Positions 7,145 to 15,081 of a stretch of DNA of 40,758 nt are shown piece after piece. The stretch lies in assembly GCA_947646015.1 (NCBI GenBank), contig CANSEY010000034.1, positions 1-40,758 of the forward strand, read 5' to 3'. Both the position numbers and the translations under genes were made by a program. The notes under the pieces are model-generated. The model worked only from the letters and a program-made list of their open reading frames with translations. It ran no database searches and was not told the origin of the DNA. This DNA comes from an uncultured Bacteroides sp. (lineage in GTDB: Bacteria > Bacteroidota > Bacteroidia > Bacteroidales > Bacteroidaceae). Numbering within the stretch: position 1 is the first letter of the stretch; each line of letters starts with the position of its first letter.

Positions 7145-9559
7145 TTAGTGCTTGACCCCTTCAAATAAATCGCGGTTGTCTCGTGAACTCTGTGAATTAC
7201 GCTTGAAGTCATTGAATGTATAGCTGATAGTCAACGTAATTACAGGGAATTTCGGTTGAATCCGTGTGATCGATTGTAAATTGGCTGTCTCAATGTCACT
7301 TCTGTAACGGGCAGAATTGAATATATCCCGAAAGGAGAGGGTCGATTGCAGATGAGGACTGAACAACTGCTGACGAATAGCCAGATTGACAAACCAAAAA
7401 GAATCCGACCTCCCTTGTGTAGTAACCGAAGGACCTACGAAATTCCCGTCCAGCTGAATACGGGTATTCTTATGAACCCGAAAAAGGTTATTGACTGTAA
7501 AGTCATAATTGGTACTCGTTTCCTTTTTTCCTCCCGAATTTATATTATTCATTACCTTATAATAGTAAATATTTCCGTTGACGTCCAGATTCCACCATTT
7601 AGTGACTTTCAATTGGGTACTTAGCTCCACGCCTAACGAATAGTCATTGCCCACGTTAGCCATGGAGTCTAATGTAACTCCTGCCTCGTACGGAACACGC
7701 AAGCGTTCAATCTTGTCTTTACGTTTTCTGTAGAACAGGCTGGATTGCAAAGTGTGCTCTCCCATCGTCTTTTTGTAATTCAGCTCGAAAGAATGTATGT
7801 ATTCGGGCCGGATATCCGGATTGCCAATTTCAGCTGTGTAATAATCGCGATAAGTAATGTAAGGCTCCATAAAAAAGAGTTCCGGACGGTTGGTGCGGTA
7901 CGAATAGGCGAATGTCAGCTTCTGTTCGTGCGGCAGCGTGTATCCCAGATGTACGGATGGGAACACCTCAAAACGATTCACCGTGCGGTCCGAACCTTCA
8001 ATAGAGCTTCGCAGCACCTGGTGTGTATGTTCACCTCTCACCCCTATCTGTACGTCAAATGCTTTATAACTGTCACTTCCCATGACATAAACGGAATGAA
8101 TACCCCGCTGAAAATAGAAAGTGTTATAGATATCCTCCCGCCAATAAAATTCCTTTTTCTCCGGATTCCAGAATTGCATCGTGTAATCTCCGTCTTCCAG
8201 ATACGAATGATATTGATACCCGCTTTCCAGCAGACCGGTCTTGCTATACGGATAGCTGTAGGACAGATTGCCTTGGACTGTCCAGCGTTTTTCGTCTTCC
8301 CACGCACGGTGTCCCTGCTGGCGTTGTTCGTTCTTGTCGAAAAGGTCACTCTGGAAATATTCAAGGGGATTGTCTTCATAACCCAGCATAAAACTGCCGG
8401 TTAGGGTATGCCCGTTGTCGTTAAACTTATGGGAGAATCCTGCTTTTCCGATATTGACCGTCGAATGCAGGTCATATTTGTCTCGGCTAAAATAGTTGGA
8501 TGGGGCGGATGCTGCGTCGGAATTGGAATGTGTCTCTGTATAATCGAGGTCCCCTTCGCGGGTAAACTTGTCATATACCACCTGTAATTCTGCATTGACG
8601 GAGGTTTTGGGAGTAAAAGCGTAATCAATGCCTCCCCGCAGCCCATAGTGATAATTCTTTCCGATTCGCGGACCGTCGGACAGGGAGGTGGTGGTTTTGT
8701 CCCCAACAACAGTCGTCTTCCTTTGTTCGAAATCGCTCTTACGGATGGGATTGTTCCAGTGCCCGGCAAGGTGCCACTGTAACTTCTTGTGTTGTTGGGA
8801 CAACAGGAAATCCAGACCGTTGGAGAGAGCCGTGCTGCCATACGCATTGACTATACCGTTGATACCCGCCTGTTTGTTTTTCTTGGTGATGATGTTAATC
8901 ATTCCCACTTCTCCGTCCGTATCATAGCGTGCCGAAGGCGTAGTAATGATTTCTATGTTCTCTATCTGGGTGGAAGGAATCTGTTGCAGGGCCTGCGAAC
9001 CGGAATAAAAGCTGGGCTTCCCGTCGATATATACCTTAAATCCGCTGCTTCCGCGAAAGGTAACTTCACCATCCACATCTACCCGTACGGAGGGGGTATT
9101 TTCCAGAATATCGACTGCCGTTCCGCCGCTGCTCATGAGATTGTTCGAAGCGTCTATAATCTTTTTGTCCAGCTTGTAGATGACTTGCCTTTTGGCTGCC
9201 TGCACCACTACTTCGGCTATACCTACTTCCAAAGGTTGCAGTTCGATAACACCTAAGTCCGTCACTGATTCGGAAGAGGTAATACTAATGGCGCCTTGTG
9301 TGTAGATGTCATAGCCGATCAGTCTCACCATTAACGAGTATTCTCCTTTGGCAATACCCGATAAGTGGAAGTCGCCATTCTCTTTAGTATGGGTAAATGA
9401 AGCGGGATCGGCTTCGCCTTTTTTCGTTAGTACGACATCGGCAAACTCTATCGGGTTGCCTGTACCTTTCTCCTGTACTTTTCCTTTGATCTGTACGGGA
9501 ACCGCCATGAGGCAGTTGAAACTAAACATAAAAAGAATGAGAATAATTGTAGTTTTCAT
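7145..9559 (-). CDS. TonB-dependent receptor-like outer-membrane barrel (OMP_b-brl_3 type) with CarboxypepD_reg-like domain
   Basis: This 804-residue protein starts with a signal peptide (MKTTIILILFMFSFNCLMA). Residues about 22-110 form the beta-sandwich found at the front of Bacteroidota TonB receptors (IKGKVQEKGTGNPIEFADVVL). A plug-like region follows (GGTAVDILENTPSVRVDVDG, then STQIENIEIITTPSARYDTDG), and the rest is a large beta-barrel. It is shorter than SusC proteins, lacks a SusD partner, and belongs with the outer-membrane beta-barrel family often linked to metal or peptide uptake. The ligand is unknown. It is a single gene with a promoter at 9588. The ORF is complete. Confidence 0.88.
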   Translation of the reverse strand: MKTTIILILFMFSFNCLMAVPVQIKGKVQEKGTGNPIEFADVVLTKKGEADPASFTHTKENGDFHLSGIAKGEYSLMVRLIGYDIYTQGAISITSSESVTDLGVIELQPLEVGIAEVVVQAAKRQVIYKLDKKIIDASNNLMSSGGTAVDILENTPSVRVDVDGEVTFRGSSGFKVYIDGKPSFYSGSQALQQIPSTQIENIEIITTPSARYDTDGEVGMINIITKKNKQAGINGIVNAYGSTALSNGLDFLLSQQHKKLQWHLAGHWNNPIRKSDFEQRKTTVVGDKTTTSLSDGPRIGKNYHYGLRGGIDYAFTPKTSVNAELQVVYDKFTREGDLDYTETHSNSDAASAPSNYFSRDKYDLHSTVNIGKAGFSHKFNDNGHTLTGSFMLGYEDNPLEYFQSDLFDKNEQRQQGHRAWEDEKRWTVQGNLSYSYPYSKTGLLESGYQYHSYLEDGDYTMQFWNPEKKEFYWREDIYNTFYFQRGIHSVYVMGSDSYKAFDVQIGVRGEHTHQVLRSSIEGSDRTVNRFEVFPSVHLGYTLPHEQKLTFAYSYRTNRPELFFMEPYITYRDYYTAEIGNPDIRPEYIHSFELNYKKTMGEHTLQSSLFYRKRKDKIERLRVPYEAGVTLDSMANVGNDYSLGVELSTQLKVTKWWNLDVNGNIYYYKVMNNINSGGKKETSTNYDFTVNNLFRVHKNTRIQLDGNFVGPSVTTQGRSDSFWFVNLAIRQQLFSPHLQSTLSFRDIFNSARYRSDIETANLQSITRIQPKFPVITLTISYTFNDFKRNSQSSRDNRDLFEGVKH

Positions 9560-9587
9560 GATCGTGTTGATAGTTTGTTTTATGCTG

Positions 9588-9595
9588 CAAAGTTA
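9588..9595 (-). promoter_or_regulatory. -7 box TAACTTTG of the barrel gene
   Basis: TAnnTTTG match 29 bases upstream of the ATG at 9559. Confidence 0.6.
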
Positions 9596-9644
9596 ATGAA
9601 GTATTTCTAACATCAGGAAAAATCGGTTTGCTATATAGCGCTTG

Positions 9645-9682
9645 TGTCACGGAAAGATACATATTTGTCACGATAAGACATG
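9645..9682 (+). promoter_or_regulatory. Direct repeat TGTCACG at 21-bp spacing, possible regulator site
   Basis: TGTCACGGAAAGATACA and TGTCACGATAAGACATG share 13 of 17 bases and are offset by 21 bp, two helical turns, about 50 bases upstream of the barrel gene's -7 box. LytTR-type regulators bind direct repeats with this spacing, but assignment to that family is only a guess. Confidence 0.35.
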
Positions 9683-9919
9683 GACGGCCGGAAATCTGTA
9701 CCTGTTAATATATAGAAAGTGTGTCTGTTTCCGTCTTTCTTCTCTAAAGATTGGGCAGACGGTTGTGTCTATTTACCAGGCGATGGTGCCGGTTATTTTC
9801 TGATATAGGATTTCTCTTTTCATACTTATTCTGTATCCGGTAAAGATATAAAAAGGATGTTTGTATCTGTTGTGTTTGATCTATTTTGTGGAATATCGTG
9901 TTTTTACCCTTTTAATCTA

Positions 9920-9927
9920 TATATTTG
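9920..9927 (+). promoter_or_regulatory. -7 box TATATTTG of the MBL-fold gene
   Basis: TAnnTTTG match 23 bases upstream of the ATG at 9950. Confidence 0.6.
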
Positions 9928-9949
9928 TATTATTTAAAGTTAAGTTATT

Positions 9950-10828
9950 ATGTATGAACTGGAACAGATTGGAAAGCAGAGCTATTATATTAATTGTCCT
10001 GCAAAAATAGGAATATACAGACGGAATGATAAAGATGTATATTTGATAGATAGTGGCAATGATAAAGAGGCCGGTAAGAAGGTGCTGAAACTTGCTGCCC
10101 AAAATAATTGGGAAATAAAAGCCATTATTAATACACATTCCAATGCCGATCATATTGGTGGTAATCACTATCTGCAACAACAGACTGACTGTCCGGTTTT
10201 CGCAAACGGCATTGAAATTGCTTTTACTAATTATCCGATTTTGGAACCTTCTTTTTTATATGGCGGATATCCTTGTAAGGAGCTGAGAACTAAATTTTTG
10301 CTTGCAAAAGAAAGCAGAGCGTGGGATATAGCTCATAATGATTTTCCTCATGAATTGGAAATTATACCTCTTCCGGGACATTTCTTTGATATGATAGGGG
10401 TGCGTACCCCTGACAATACTGTTTTTCTGGCAGACTGTATTAGCAGTCAGGCTACTTTGGAGAAATATCAGATTTCGTTCATTTATGATGTTGCCCAATA
10501 TCTTGATACATTGGACAAAGTGGAGAATATGCAGGCGGATATGTTTGTTCCGGCACATGCAGAGGCTACTTCGGATATAAGAAGACTGGTTGCTTTCAAC
10601 AGGAATAAAGTATATGAAATAGCTGATCTGTTGTTAAGTATTTGCAAGAATCCGTTGGATAGTGAGAGCATTCTTCAGAAGGTTTTTGAAAAGTACAATC
10701 TGACGATGACTATCGAACAATATGTGTTGGTGGGAAGTACTGTTCGTTCATACCTGTCTTGGCTGAAGGATACTGATAAGTTGGCATTTCATTGTCGGGA
10801 TCATAAATTGCTTTGGGAAAGTCTTTGA
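9950..10828 (+). CDS. MBL-fold (metallo-beta-lactamase superfamily) hydrolase
   Basis: A 292-residue cytoplasmic protein with the metallo-beta-lactamase fold, which usually binds two metals and hydrolyses esters, thioesters or lactones. The signature THSNADHIGG at 62-71 gives H63, D67 and H68, but the second His of HxHxDH is Asn65. Further ligands are the His of LPGHFFDMIG, the Asp of FLADC and the His of VPAHAE. The HxNxDH form changes one metal-1 ligand, so metal content may differ. The C-terminal 80 residues look like a helical, winged-helix-like extension. An AlkD-like remnant begins 35 bases downstream, suggesting they once formed an operon. Confidence 0.85.
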   Translation: MYELEQIGKQSYYINCPAKIGIYRRNDKDVYLIDSGNDKEAGKKVLKLAAQNNWEIKAIINTHSNADHIGGNHYLQQQTDCPVFANGIEIAFTNYPILEPSFLYGGYPCKELRTKFLLAKESRAWDIAHNDFPHELEIIPLPGHFFDMIGVRTPDNTVFLADCISSQATLEKYQISFIYDVAQYLDTLDKVENMQADMFVPAHAEATSDIRRLVAFNRNKVYEIADLLLSICKNPLDSESILQKVFEKYNLTMTIEQYVLVGSTVRSYLSWLKDTDKLAFHCRDHKLLWESL

Positions 10829-10862
10829 TTTGAAACAAGTAAAAAAGTATAGGAAAAAGAAT

Positions 10863-11063
10863 ATGAATACTGCTATAATCGATGCCGTCAGAAAAAGACT
10901 GACTGAAAGTATAGATGGCAAAGTGCTGGCGGCTTCCGCTCATTTCTTTAAAGAAGGAGAGCAGGCTAAAGTGTATGGTGTCAGGATGGGTGAAGTATCA
11001 GCTTTTATTTCTTTATATCGGAATTTGGGAAATTCAATATATTACCAAGACATAATAATATAA
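10863..11063 (+). pseudogene. N-terminal remnant of a DNA alkylation repair (AlkD-like) protein
   Basis: The first 50 or so codons (AIIDAVRKRLTESIDGKV, then HFFKEGEQAKVYGVRMGEVS) look like the start of Bacteroidota AlkD-type HEAT-like DNA glycosylases, which remove alkylated bases and are normally about 230 residues. After VSAF the frame drifts into unrelated codons and ends at 11063. No remaining part of the family is visible downstream. Directly after it comes AT-rich DNA with a toxin-antitoxin-like gene pair, so the gene was probably cut down when that material arrived. The family call is from memory of the N-terminal pattern and is moderate. Confidence 0.5.
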
Positions 11064-11369
11064 TCTCATTATTGATACGGAGTTAACCTACGAGAATATT
11101 CCCATCTGTTAAACTTGGGTCACTCATGGACAAATATAAGGCAGCGGTAAGATTACTAGTCATGTCAAATCTGTTAATAATCTGAATTTAGTTTAAAAAA
11201 CTGTAGTTTGGTGTTGTTGAATGCTGTTTTTTATGCGTTGATATTGTTATTCGTGATAATGTTATTATCTTTGTGGTATAAACATTGCTATGTGAGATTG
11301 CCAAGAAGATTGGTAGTAATACGCAAAGTGCTGATAATAGAAAAAATAATAAATAAACAGATTGAAGTT
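11064..11369. other. AT-rich gap between the AlkD remnant and the TA-like pair
   Basis: A frame opens at a TTG at 11208 and would give a membrane-like N-terminus, but the -7 box at 11266-11273 lies within it, so that extension is probably not translated. Nothing else is seen. Confidence 0.5.
11266..11273 (+). promoter_or_regulatory. -7 box TATCTTTG of the TA-like pair
   Basis: TAnnTTTG match about 97 bases upstream of the ATG at 11370. Confidence 0.5.
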
Positions 11370-11567
11370 ATGATACATACTGTTCCTAATCCCAAGATGA
11401 CAACTCGCGAAGTTGATAAGTTTCGTGAAGATTTTCGAAAGTGTGTGTCTGGAAAATTAACACTTAAAGAAAGAAGAGCTATCAAAATTCGGACTCAAAG
11501 AATGAGTGTAGTTGCTAAAAGGATTATAGCTAATAATGGTGGTAAAAACCCAATACTTGGATATTAA
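11370..11567 (+). CDS. Small basic protein, candidate antitoxin or partner of the downstream GNAT
   Basis: A 65-residue protein (MIHTVPNPKMTTREVDKFRE...) rich in Lys and Arg, with predicted helices at 10-25 and 33-52 and a GGKNPILGY ending. It has no signal or membrane segment if the ATG at 11370 is used; a longer TTG-started version would add a hydrophobic helix but contains the promoter box. It overlaps the following GNAT gene by 32 bases in another frame, so the two are translationally coupled. Short basic protein followed by GNAT is the gene order of type II GNAT toxin-antitoxin systems such as TacAT, but it does not show a clear ribbon-helix-helix motif, so the antitoxin role is inference. 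Confidence 0.55.
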   Translation: MIHTVPNPKMTTREVDKFREDFRKCVSGKLTLKERRAIKIRTQRMSVVAKRIIANNGGKNPILGY

Positions 11568-12135
11568 TATTTCCATAAATAAATTATTAAGAGAGGATCA
11601 AGATACGATTCTCTCTTTTTCTTGCGGTTGTGAAGAGTTAGATAAATTCTTTCATGAAGAAATGTCTCTTTGTATCAAGCATCATTATATTACGGCCTAC
11701 TGTGTTAGAGATATTCAAAATAATGAAATTGTAGCAATATTCACTTTATCTAACGATTCCGTTGTAATAGATAATATAGAAGATAAAGAGGATTTCGTTC
11801 TGGAATCGAAAGTCAAGATTAATGATGAGTATATTCCTACATTCGAAAAACAAACTTCCTTCCCGGCTATAAACATTGGACATTTAGGAGTACGTACAGA
11901 TTTGCAATGTAAAGGAATAGGAGAACAGATTCTTGATTTTGTTTTATATACCTTTTCAAACTTTGATATATCAGGTTGCCAATTCATTACTGTAGATTCA
12001 TTAAATAATTCACGGACTAATAAGTTTTATGCTAGAAATGGTTTTGTAAATCAAACCAATAGTGATAATTGTAATTCAACTAGACGTATGTATTTACCTA
12101 TACAACTATTTGAATTAATGGGAGATATCGAATGA
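11536..12135 (+). CDS. GNAT acetyltransferase, toxin-like
   Basis: A 199-residue GNAT-fold protein. It opens with the FSCGCEELDKFFHEE segment (FDCGxxxLDxFL type) that is common in GNAT toxins and related acetyltransferases. The acetyl-CoA loop follows at about 115-130 (IGHLGVRTDLQCKGIGEQIL), and the C-terminal NSRTNKFYARNGF is the usual beta5-alpha4 region. Toxins of the TacT/AtaT type acetylate charged tRNAs, and their structure begins similarly. The upstream small gene overlaps it by 32 bases. The region is AT-rich, unlike the genes on either side, and sits beside a truncated gene, consistent with horizontal arrival. An alternative is a non-toxic acetyltransferase modifying a small molecule. 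Confidence 0.75.
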   Translation: MVVKTQYLDINISINKLLREDQDTILSFSCGCEELDKFFHEEMSLCIKHHYITAYCVRDIQNNEIVAIFTLSNDSVVIDNIEDKEDFVLESKVKINDEYIPTFEKQTSFPAINIGHLGVRTDLQCKGIGEQILDFVLYTFSNFDISGCQFITVDSLNNSRTNKFYARNGFVNQTNSDNCNSTRRMYLPIQLFELMGDIE

Positions 12136-12162
12136 TAGAGCATAACTGTATCTTTTCCTCAT

Positions 12163-12588
12163 TTACTCTGCTTTTCTGTTTGGTTTCCGCTTAATGAGCA
12201 GAAGCCGTTCCATATCATTGAATAGTTTTGTGTCTTTTAATTCAAACATGATCCATTTGCCGTCGTGGAAAGTGGTAGCTGCATCATAGATCATCTGTAC
12301 CTCGTTTGAAAACTCTCCCCGCTGAATTTCGAATTTGGCGCGTTCATCTTTCCCCAAGATAACCATAAATCCCAGAGTCTTTTCCTTCGCATATAAAGCA
12401 CAGAGGGTTTTACCGCCTTTGCGGTATTTGTATTCATACGTCCATGCTTTGCCACCACGGTTCCAAAGTTGCTCCATTTCGTAGCTCTTCTCGATGCGCT
12501 GGCAGAGTGAGTTCCATACATCGTAAAGGTCTGTTCCTATCAGATTCTCTATATCTTCGGAAGCCGGTATTTGAAAAGGTTCTTTCAT
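12163..12588 (-). CDS. DUF3788-family protein
   Basis: A 141-residue soluble protein that matches the DUF3788 pattern: YDVWNSLCQRIEKSY, the GKAWTYEYKYRKGGKTLCALY core, and FMVILGKDERAKFE. No catalytic motif is evident and the function is unknown. Such proteins are common as single genes in Bacteroides and Clostridia. It has its own promoter at 12621-12628 and converges on the GNAT gene with only 27 bases between stops. Confidence 0.8.
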   Translation of the reverse strand: MKEPFQIPASEDIENLIGTDLYDVWNSLCQRIEKSYEMEQLWNRGGKAWTYEYKYRKGGKTLCALYAKEKTLGFMVILGKDERAKFEIQRGEFSNEVQMIYDAATTFHDGKWIMFELKDTKLFNDMERLLLIKRKPNRKAE

Positions 12589-12620
12589 GGTATTTGCTGT
12601 TTAATCATATATATATGTCG

Positions 12621-12628
12621 CAAAGATA
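12621..12628 (-). promoter_or_regulatory. -7 box TATCTTTG of the DUF3788 gene
   Basis: TAnnTTTG match 33 bases upstream of the ATG at 12588. Confidence 0.6.
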
Positions 12629-12842
12629 GGATGATCTTTTAGTAAATCGTTGTCCAATATAGGCATCTTTAGTTATAGTCATGAGATTTAAAATTAAAAT
12701 GTAAAGACATATTTCATACTTCACTCCAAATATAGTTTTAAATTTTAATCTATTTGTTGGGAAAAATTAAATGCTCTGAAGGGCGTTTATGTGCATTCTA
12801 CAAAAAGTTGTATATCAGACGGTTATGAAATCTTGTTTTTGG

Positions 12843-12908
12843 TTTAAACCAACGGGGCGTTCCTTTTAAACCAACGCCTCGTTTCTTTAAAACCAAGAGG
12901 ACATTTCT
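12843..12908. repeat. 22-bp tandem array, TTTAAACCAA type (three units)
   Basis: Units begin at 12843, 12865 and 12887, exactly 22 bp apart. Each starts TTTAAACCAA (third copy TTAAAACCAA) and ends in TTCCT or TTTCT, with a variable middle (GGGG, CCTC, AGGA). Units 1 and 2 agree at 18 of 22 bases. The palindrome GGTTTAAACC covers 12841-12850, and an inverted partial copy TTGGTTAAAA lies at 12926-12935. Confidence 0.8.
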
Positions 12909-13082
12909 CGGTGAGAAATGGAGTATTGGTTAAAAACTAGCTTCAAATCCGGAGTGAACATTCAAATATTTCAAATACAGTATTTGTTGATTTAAGTAGG
13001 GTGATGTAACTATTTGTTGTATTCAAGCTGGAAAAAAGATAATTGCTTTAGCATGAAGTAAATAAATTCCAAAGATTTTACT

Positions 13083-13090
13083 TACATTTG
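13083..13090 (+). promoter_or_regulatory. -7 box TACATTTG of the DUF3857 operon
   Basis: TAnnTTTG match 30 bases upstream of the ATG at 13120. Confidence 0.6.
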
Positions 13091-13119
13091 TTTCTATAAA
13101 TAAAATGTAAGTGAAAAAC

Positions 13120-15075
13120 ATGAGAAAACAACTATCAGTATCGCTTCTTTGCTGCCTTCTTGTTTCGGCTGCGTCATTGGCTCAAAGCTGGAAACCTTAT
13201 GAACAGACTGCGAAGGGGAAGACTTACGAAGCATCCGATTGTGTGACATTGTTGGATAGCACATTGGTATCTGTCCAGCCTACAGGACAAGGGTCGTTTG
13301 CTGTATGCAAAGTGATAAAGGTACAGACTCCGAGGGGAGCAGTGGATAATCGGGTGATTAAATACGATTATGACCCTTTGACTGCTTATGCCGAATTTAA
13401 ACGTGTAACCATCCATCGTGCCAATGGAAAAGTAGATGAACTTGATGTCAGGAAAACCTGTGATTATGCTGCTCCTGCCCGTGCCATTTATTGGGGCGCA
13501 AGACAAATCATGATTGAAGTGGGCGCCTTGCAGCCGGGTGATATTGTGGATTACGAAATAGCCAAGAAAGGCTTTACCTATGCGTTGCTTGCAGCCGGTA
13601 ATGAAGATGAATCACGCTTTATTCCGCCTATGCGCGGACAGTTTTATGATATTGTTCCTTTTTGGAGCAGCACTCCTACTGTACGTAAAGTTTATGTAGT
13701 AAGCATTCCGATGGAGAAGGAACTTCAGTTTCAGTTCTATCAAGGTGAGTGCGCATCATCCATGCGTTATGAAGACGGTCGCAAGAAATATAGCTTTGCG
13801 ATGGATGATATGATGCCTTTCGCTAAAGAGCCAAACATGGTCGACCTTTTCGATGCAGCTCCCAAACTGATGATGTCTACCACTCCCCAGTGGAAAGACA
13901 AATCGTTGTGGTTCAATAAAGTGAACGAAGATTATGGTAGTTTTGATCCATTGCCCGAAGCACAGAAAAAAGTAGATGAACTGATAAAAGGCAAGAAGAC
14001 CGAAATGGAAAAAATAGCTGTGCTGACTCATTGGGTGGCAGATAACATCCGCTATTCCGGTATTTCGATGGGAAAAGGAGAAGGATTTACACTTCATAAT
14101 ACTAAAATGAATTATACTGATCGTTGCGGAGTCTGCAAAGATATAGCAGGTACACTGATTTCGTTCTTGCGCATGGCTGGTTTCGAAGCTTATCCTGCCA
14201 TGACAATGGCAGGCAGTCGGGTAGAAAGTATTCCTGCCGACCATTTTAATCATTGTGTGGCAGTGGTGAAACTGAGCAATGGGACGTATATGCCTCTCGA
14301 TCCTACATGGGTTCCTTTCTGCCGCGAGTTATGGAGCAGTGCCGAACAGCAGCAGAACTATCTGCCGGGTGTACCCGAAGGTTCTGATTTGTGTATCACT
14401 CCGGTTTCCGCTCCCGAAAACCATTATGTACGTATCAAAGCCGACAACCGCTTGGAAGCAGATGGTACACTACGCGGTACTTTTACCCTTACAGCTGAAG
14501 GACAGAGTGACAGCAATATCCGTCGCATCTTTACCACCGGCTTTCAGAGCGAATGGAAAAGCACGATGGAACGTCAGTTGTTGGCTATCTCTCCCAAAGC
14601 CAGATTGTTGAGCGTAGACTATGGAAAAAATCCCAAATACTATCAGGCTGCACCTATTAAAATCACTTTTCGTTATGAAATACCCGATTATGCCTTGAGA
14701 GGAGAGGGCGAGATGTTTTTCCGTCCGATGGTGATGAATAACCTTTATAATCAGGTACGTTCTTATATGTGGATCGATACTTCAGTAGAAAACCGTAAGT
14801 ATGGTTTCAAGGATGGTTGTTCCCGTTTGGTCGAACTGGATGAAACGATTCAGCTCCCGGCAGGATACAAGTTGGTGAGTGCCGCCAAGGATGAAACCAT
14901 GCAAGGAGTGGGAGCCGATTTTGAAGGTTCGTTGGTACAGAAAGGAAATAAAGTGTTGCTCCACAATAGACTGGCTTTGAAGAAGCGTGTTTATGAGGCT
15001 TCCGATTGGGAAAGTTTCCGCAATGCTGTGAATGCCCACAAGGCGTATGGTGAATATTTGGTGATTAAAAAGTAG
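13120..15075 (+). CDS. DUF3857 and transglutaminase-like domain protein, periplasmic
   Basis: A 651-residue exported protein (signal MRKQLSVSLLCCLLVSAASLAQ). The DUF3857 domain covers about residues 35-200 and a transglutaminase-like cysteine-protease fold about 270-400. The catalytic triad is intact: C339 (DRCGVCKD), H378 (DHFNHCV) and D394 (MPLDPTW). The C-terminal part is a beta-rich domain. These proteins act in the periplasm, probably on peptide bonds or amides; the substrate is not known. A GTG three codons upstream (13111) is an alternative start, but the ATG gives a better signal peptide. It is the first gene of an operon, six bases ahead of a paralogue. Confidence 0.88.
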   Translation: MRKQLSVSLLCCLLVSAASLAQSWKPYEQTAKGKTYEASDCVTLLDSTLVSVQPTGQGSFAVCKVIKVQTPRGAVDNRVIKYDYDPLTAYAEFKRVTIHRANGKVDELDVRKTCDYAAPARAIYWGARQIMIEVGALQPGDIVDYEIAKKGFTYALLAAGNEDESRFIPPMRGQFYDIVPFWSSTPTVRKVYVVSIPMEKELQFQFYQGECASSMRYEDGRKKYSFAMDDMMPFAKEPNMVDLFDAAPKLMMSTTPQWKDKSLWFNKVNEDYGSFDPLPEAQKKVDELIKGKKTEMEKIAVLTHWVADNIRYSGISMGKGEGFTLHNTKMNYTDRCGVCKDIAGTLISFLRMAGFEAYPAMTMAGSRVESIPADHFNHCVAVVKLSNGTYMPLDPTWVPFCRELWSSAEQQQNYLPGVPEGSDLCITPVSAPENHYVRIKADNRLEADGTLRGTFTLTAEGQSDSNIRRIFTTGFQSEWKSTMERQLLAISPKARLLSVDYGKNPKYYQAAPIKITFRYEIPDYALRGEGEMFFRPMVMNNLYNQVRSYMWIDTSVENRKYGFKDGCSRLVELDETIQLPAGYKLVSAAKDETMQGVGADFEGSLVQKGNKVLLHNRLALKKRVYEASDWESFRNAVNAHKAYGEYLVIKK

Positions 15076-15081
15076 AGCAGA

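Larger units (their letters stand above)
9560..9949. other. Gene-free divergent region
   Basis: About 390 bases between divergent genes. It holds both promoters and a direct repeat TGTCACG at 9645-9651 and 9666-9672 (21 bp apart, each followed by a RWAAGA-like stretch). No gene is seen. Confidence 0.6.
12629..13119. other. Gene-free divergent region with tandem repeats
   Basis: No gene in about 490 bases. It contains the 22-bp array at 12843-12908 and the promoter of the DUF3857 operon at 13083. The remainder is AT-rich and featureless to me. Confidence 0.65.

Noticed and set aside
11208-11369. Membrane-anchored N-terminal extension of the small antitoxin-like protein
   Set aside because: It needs a TTG start, and the likely promoter box (11266-11273) lies inside it.
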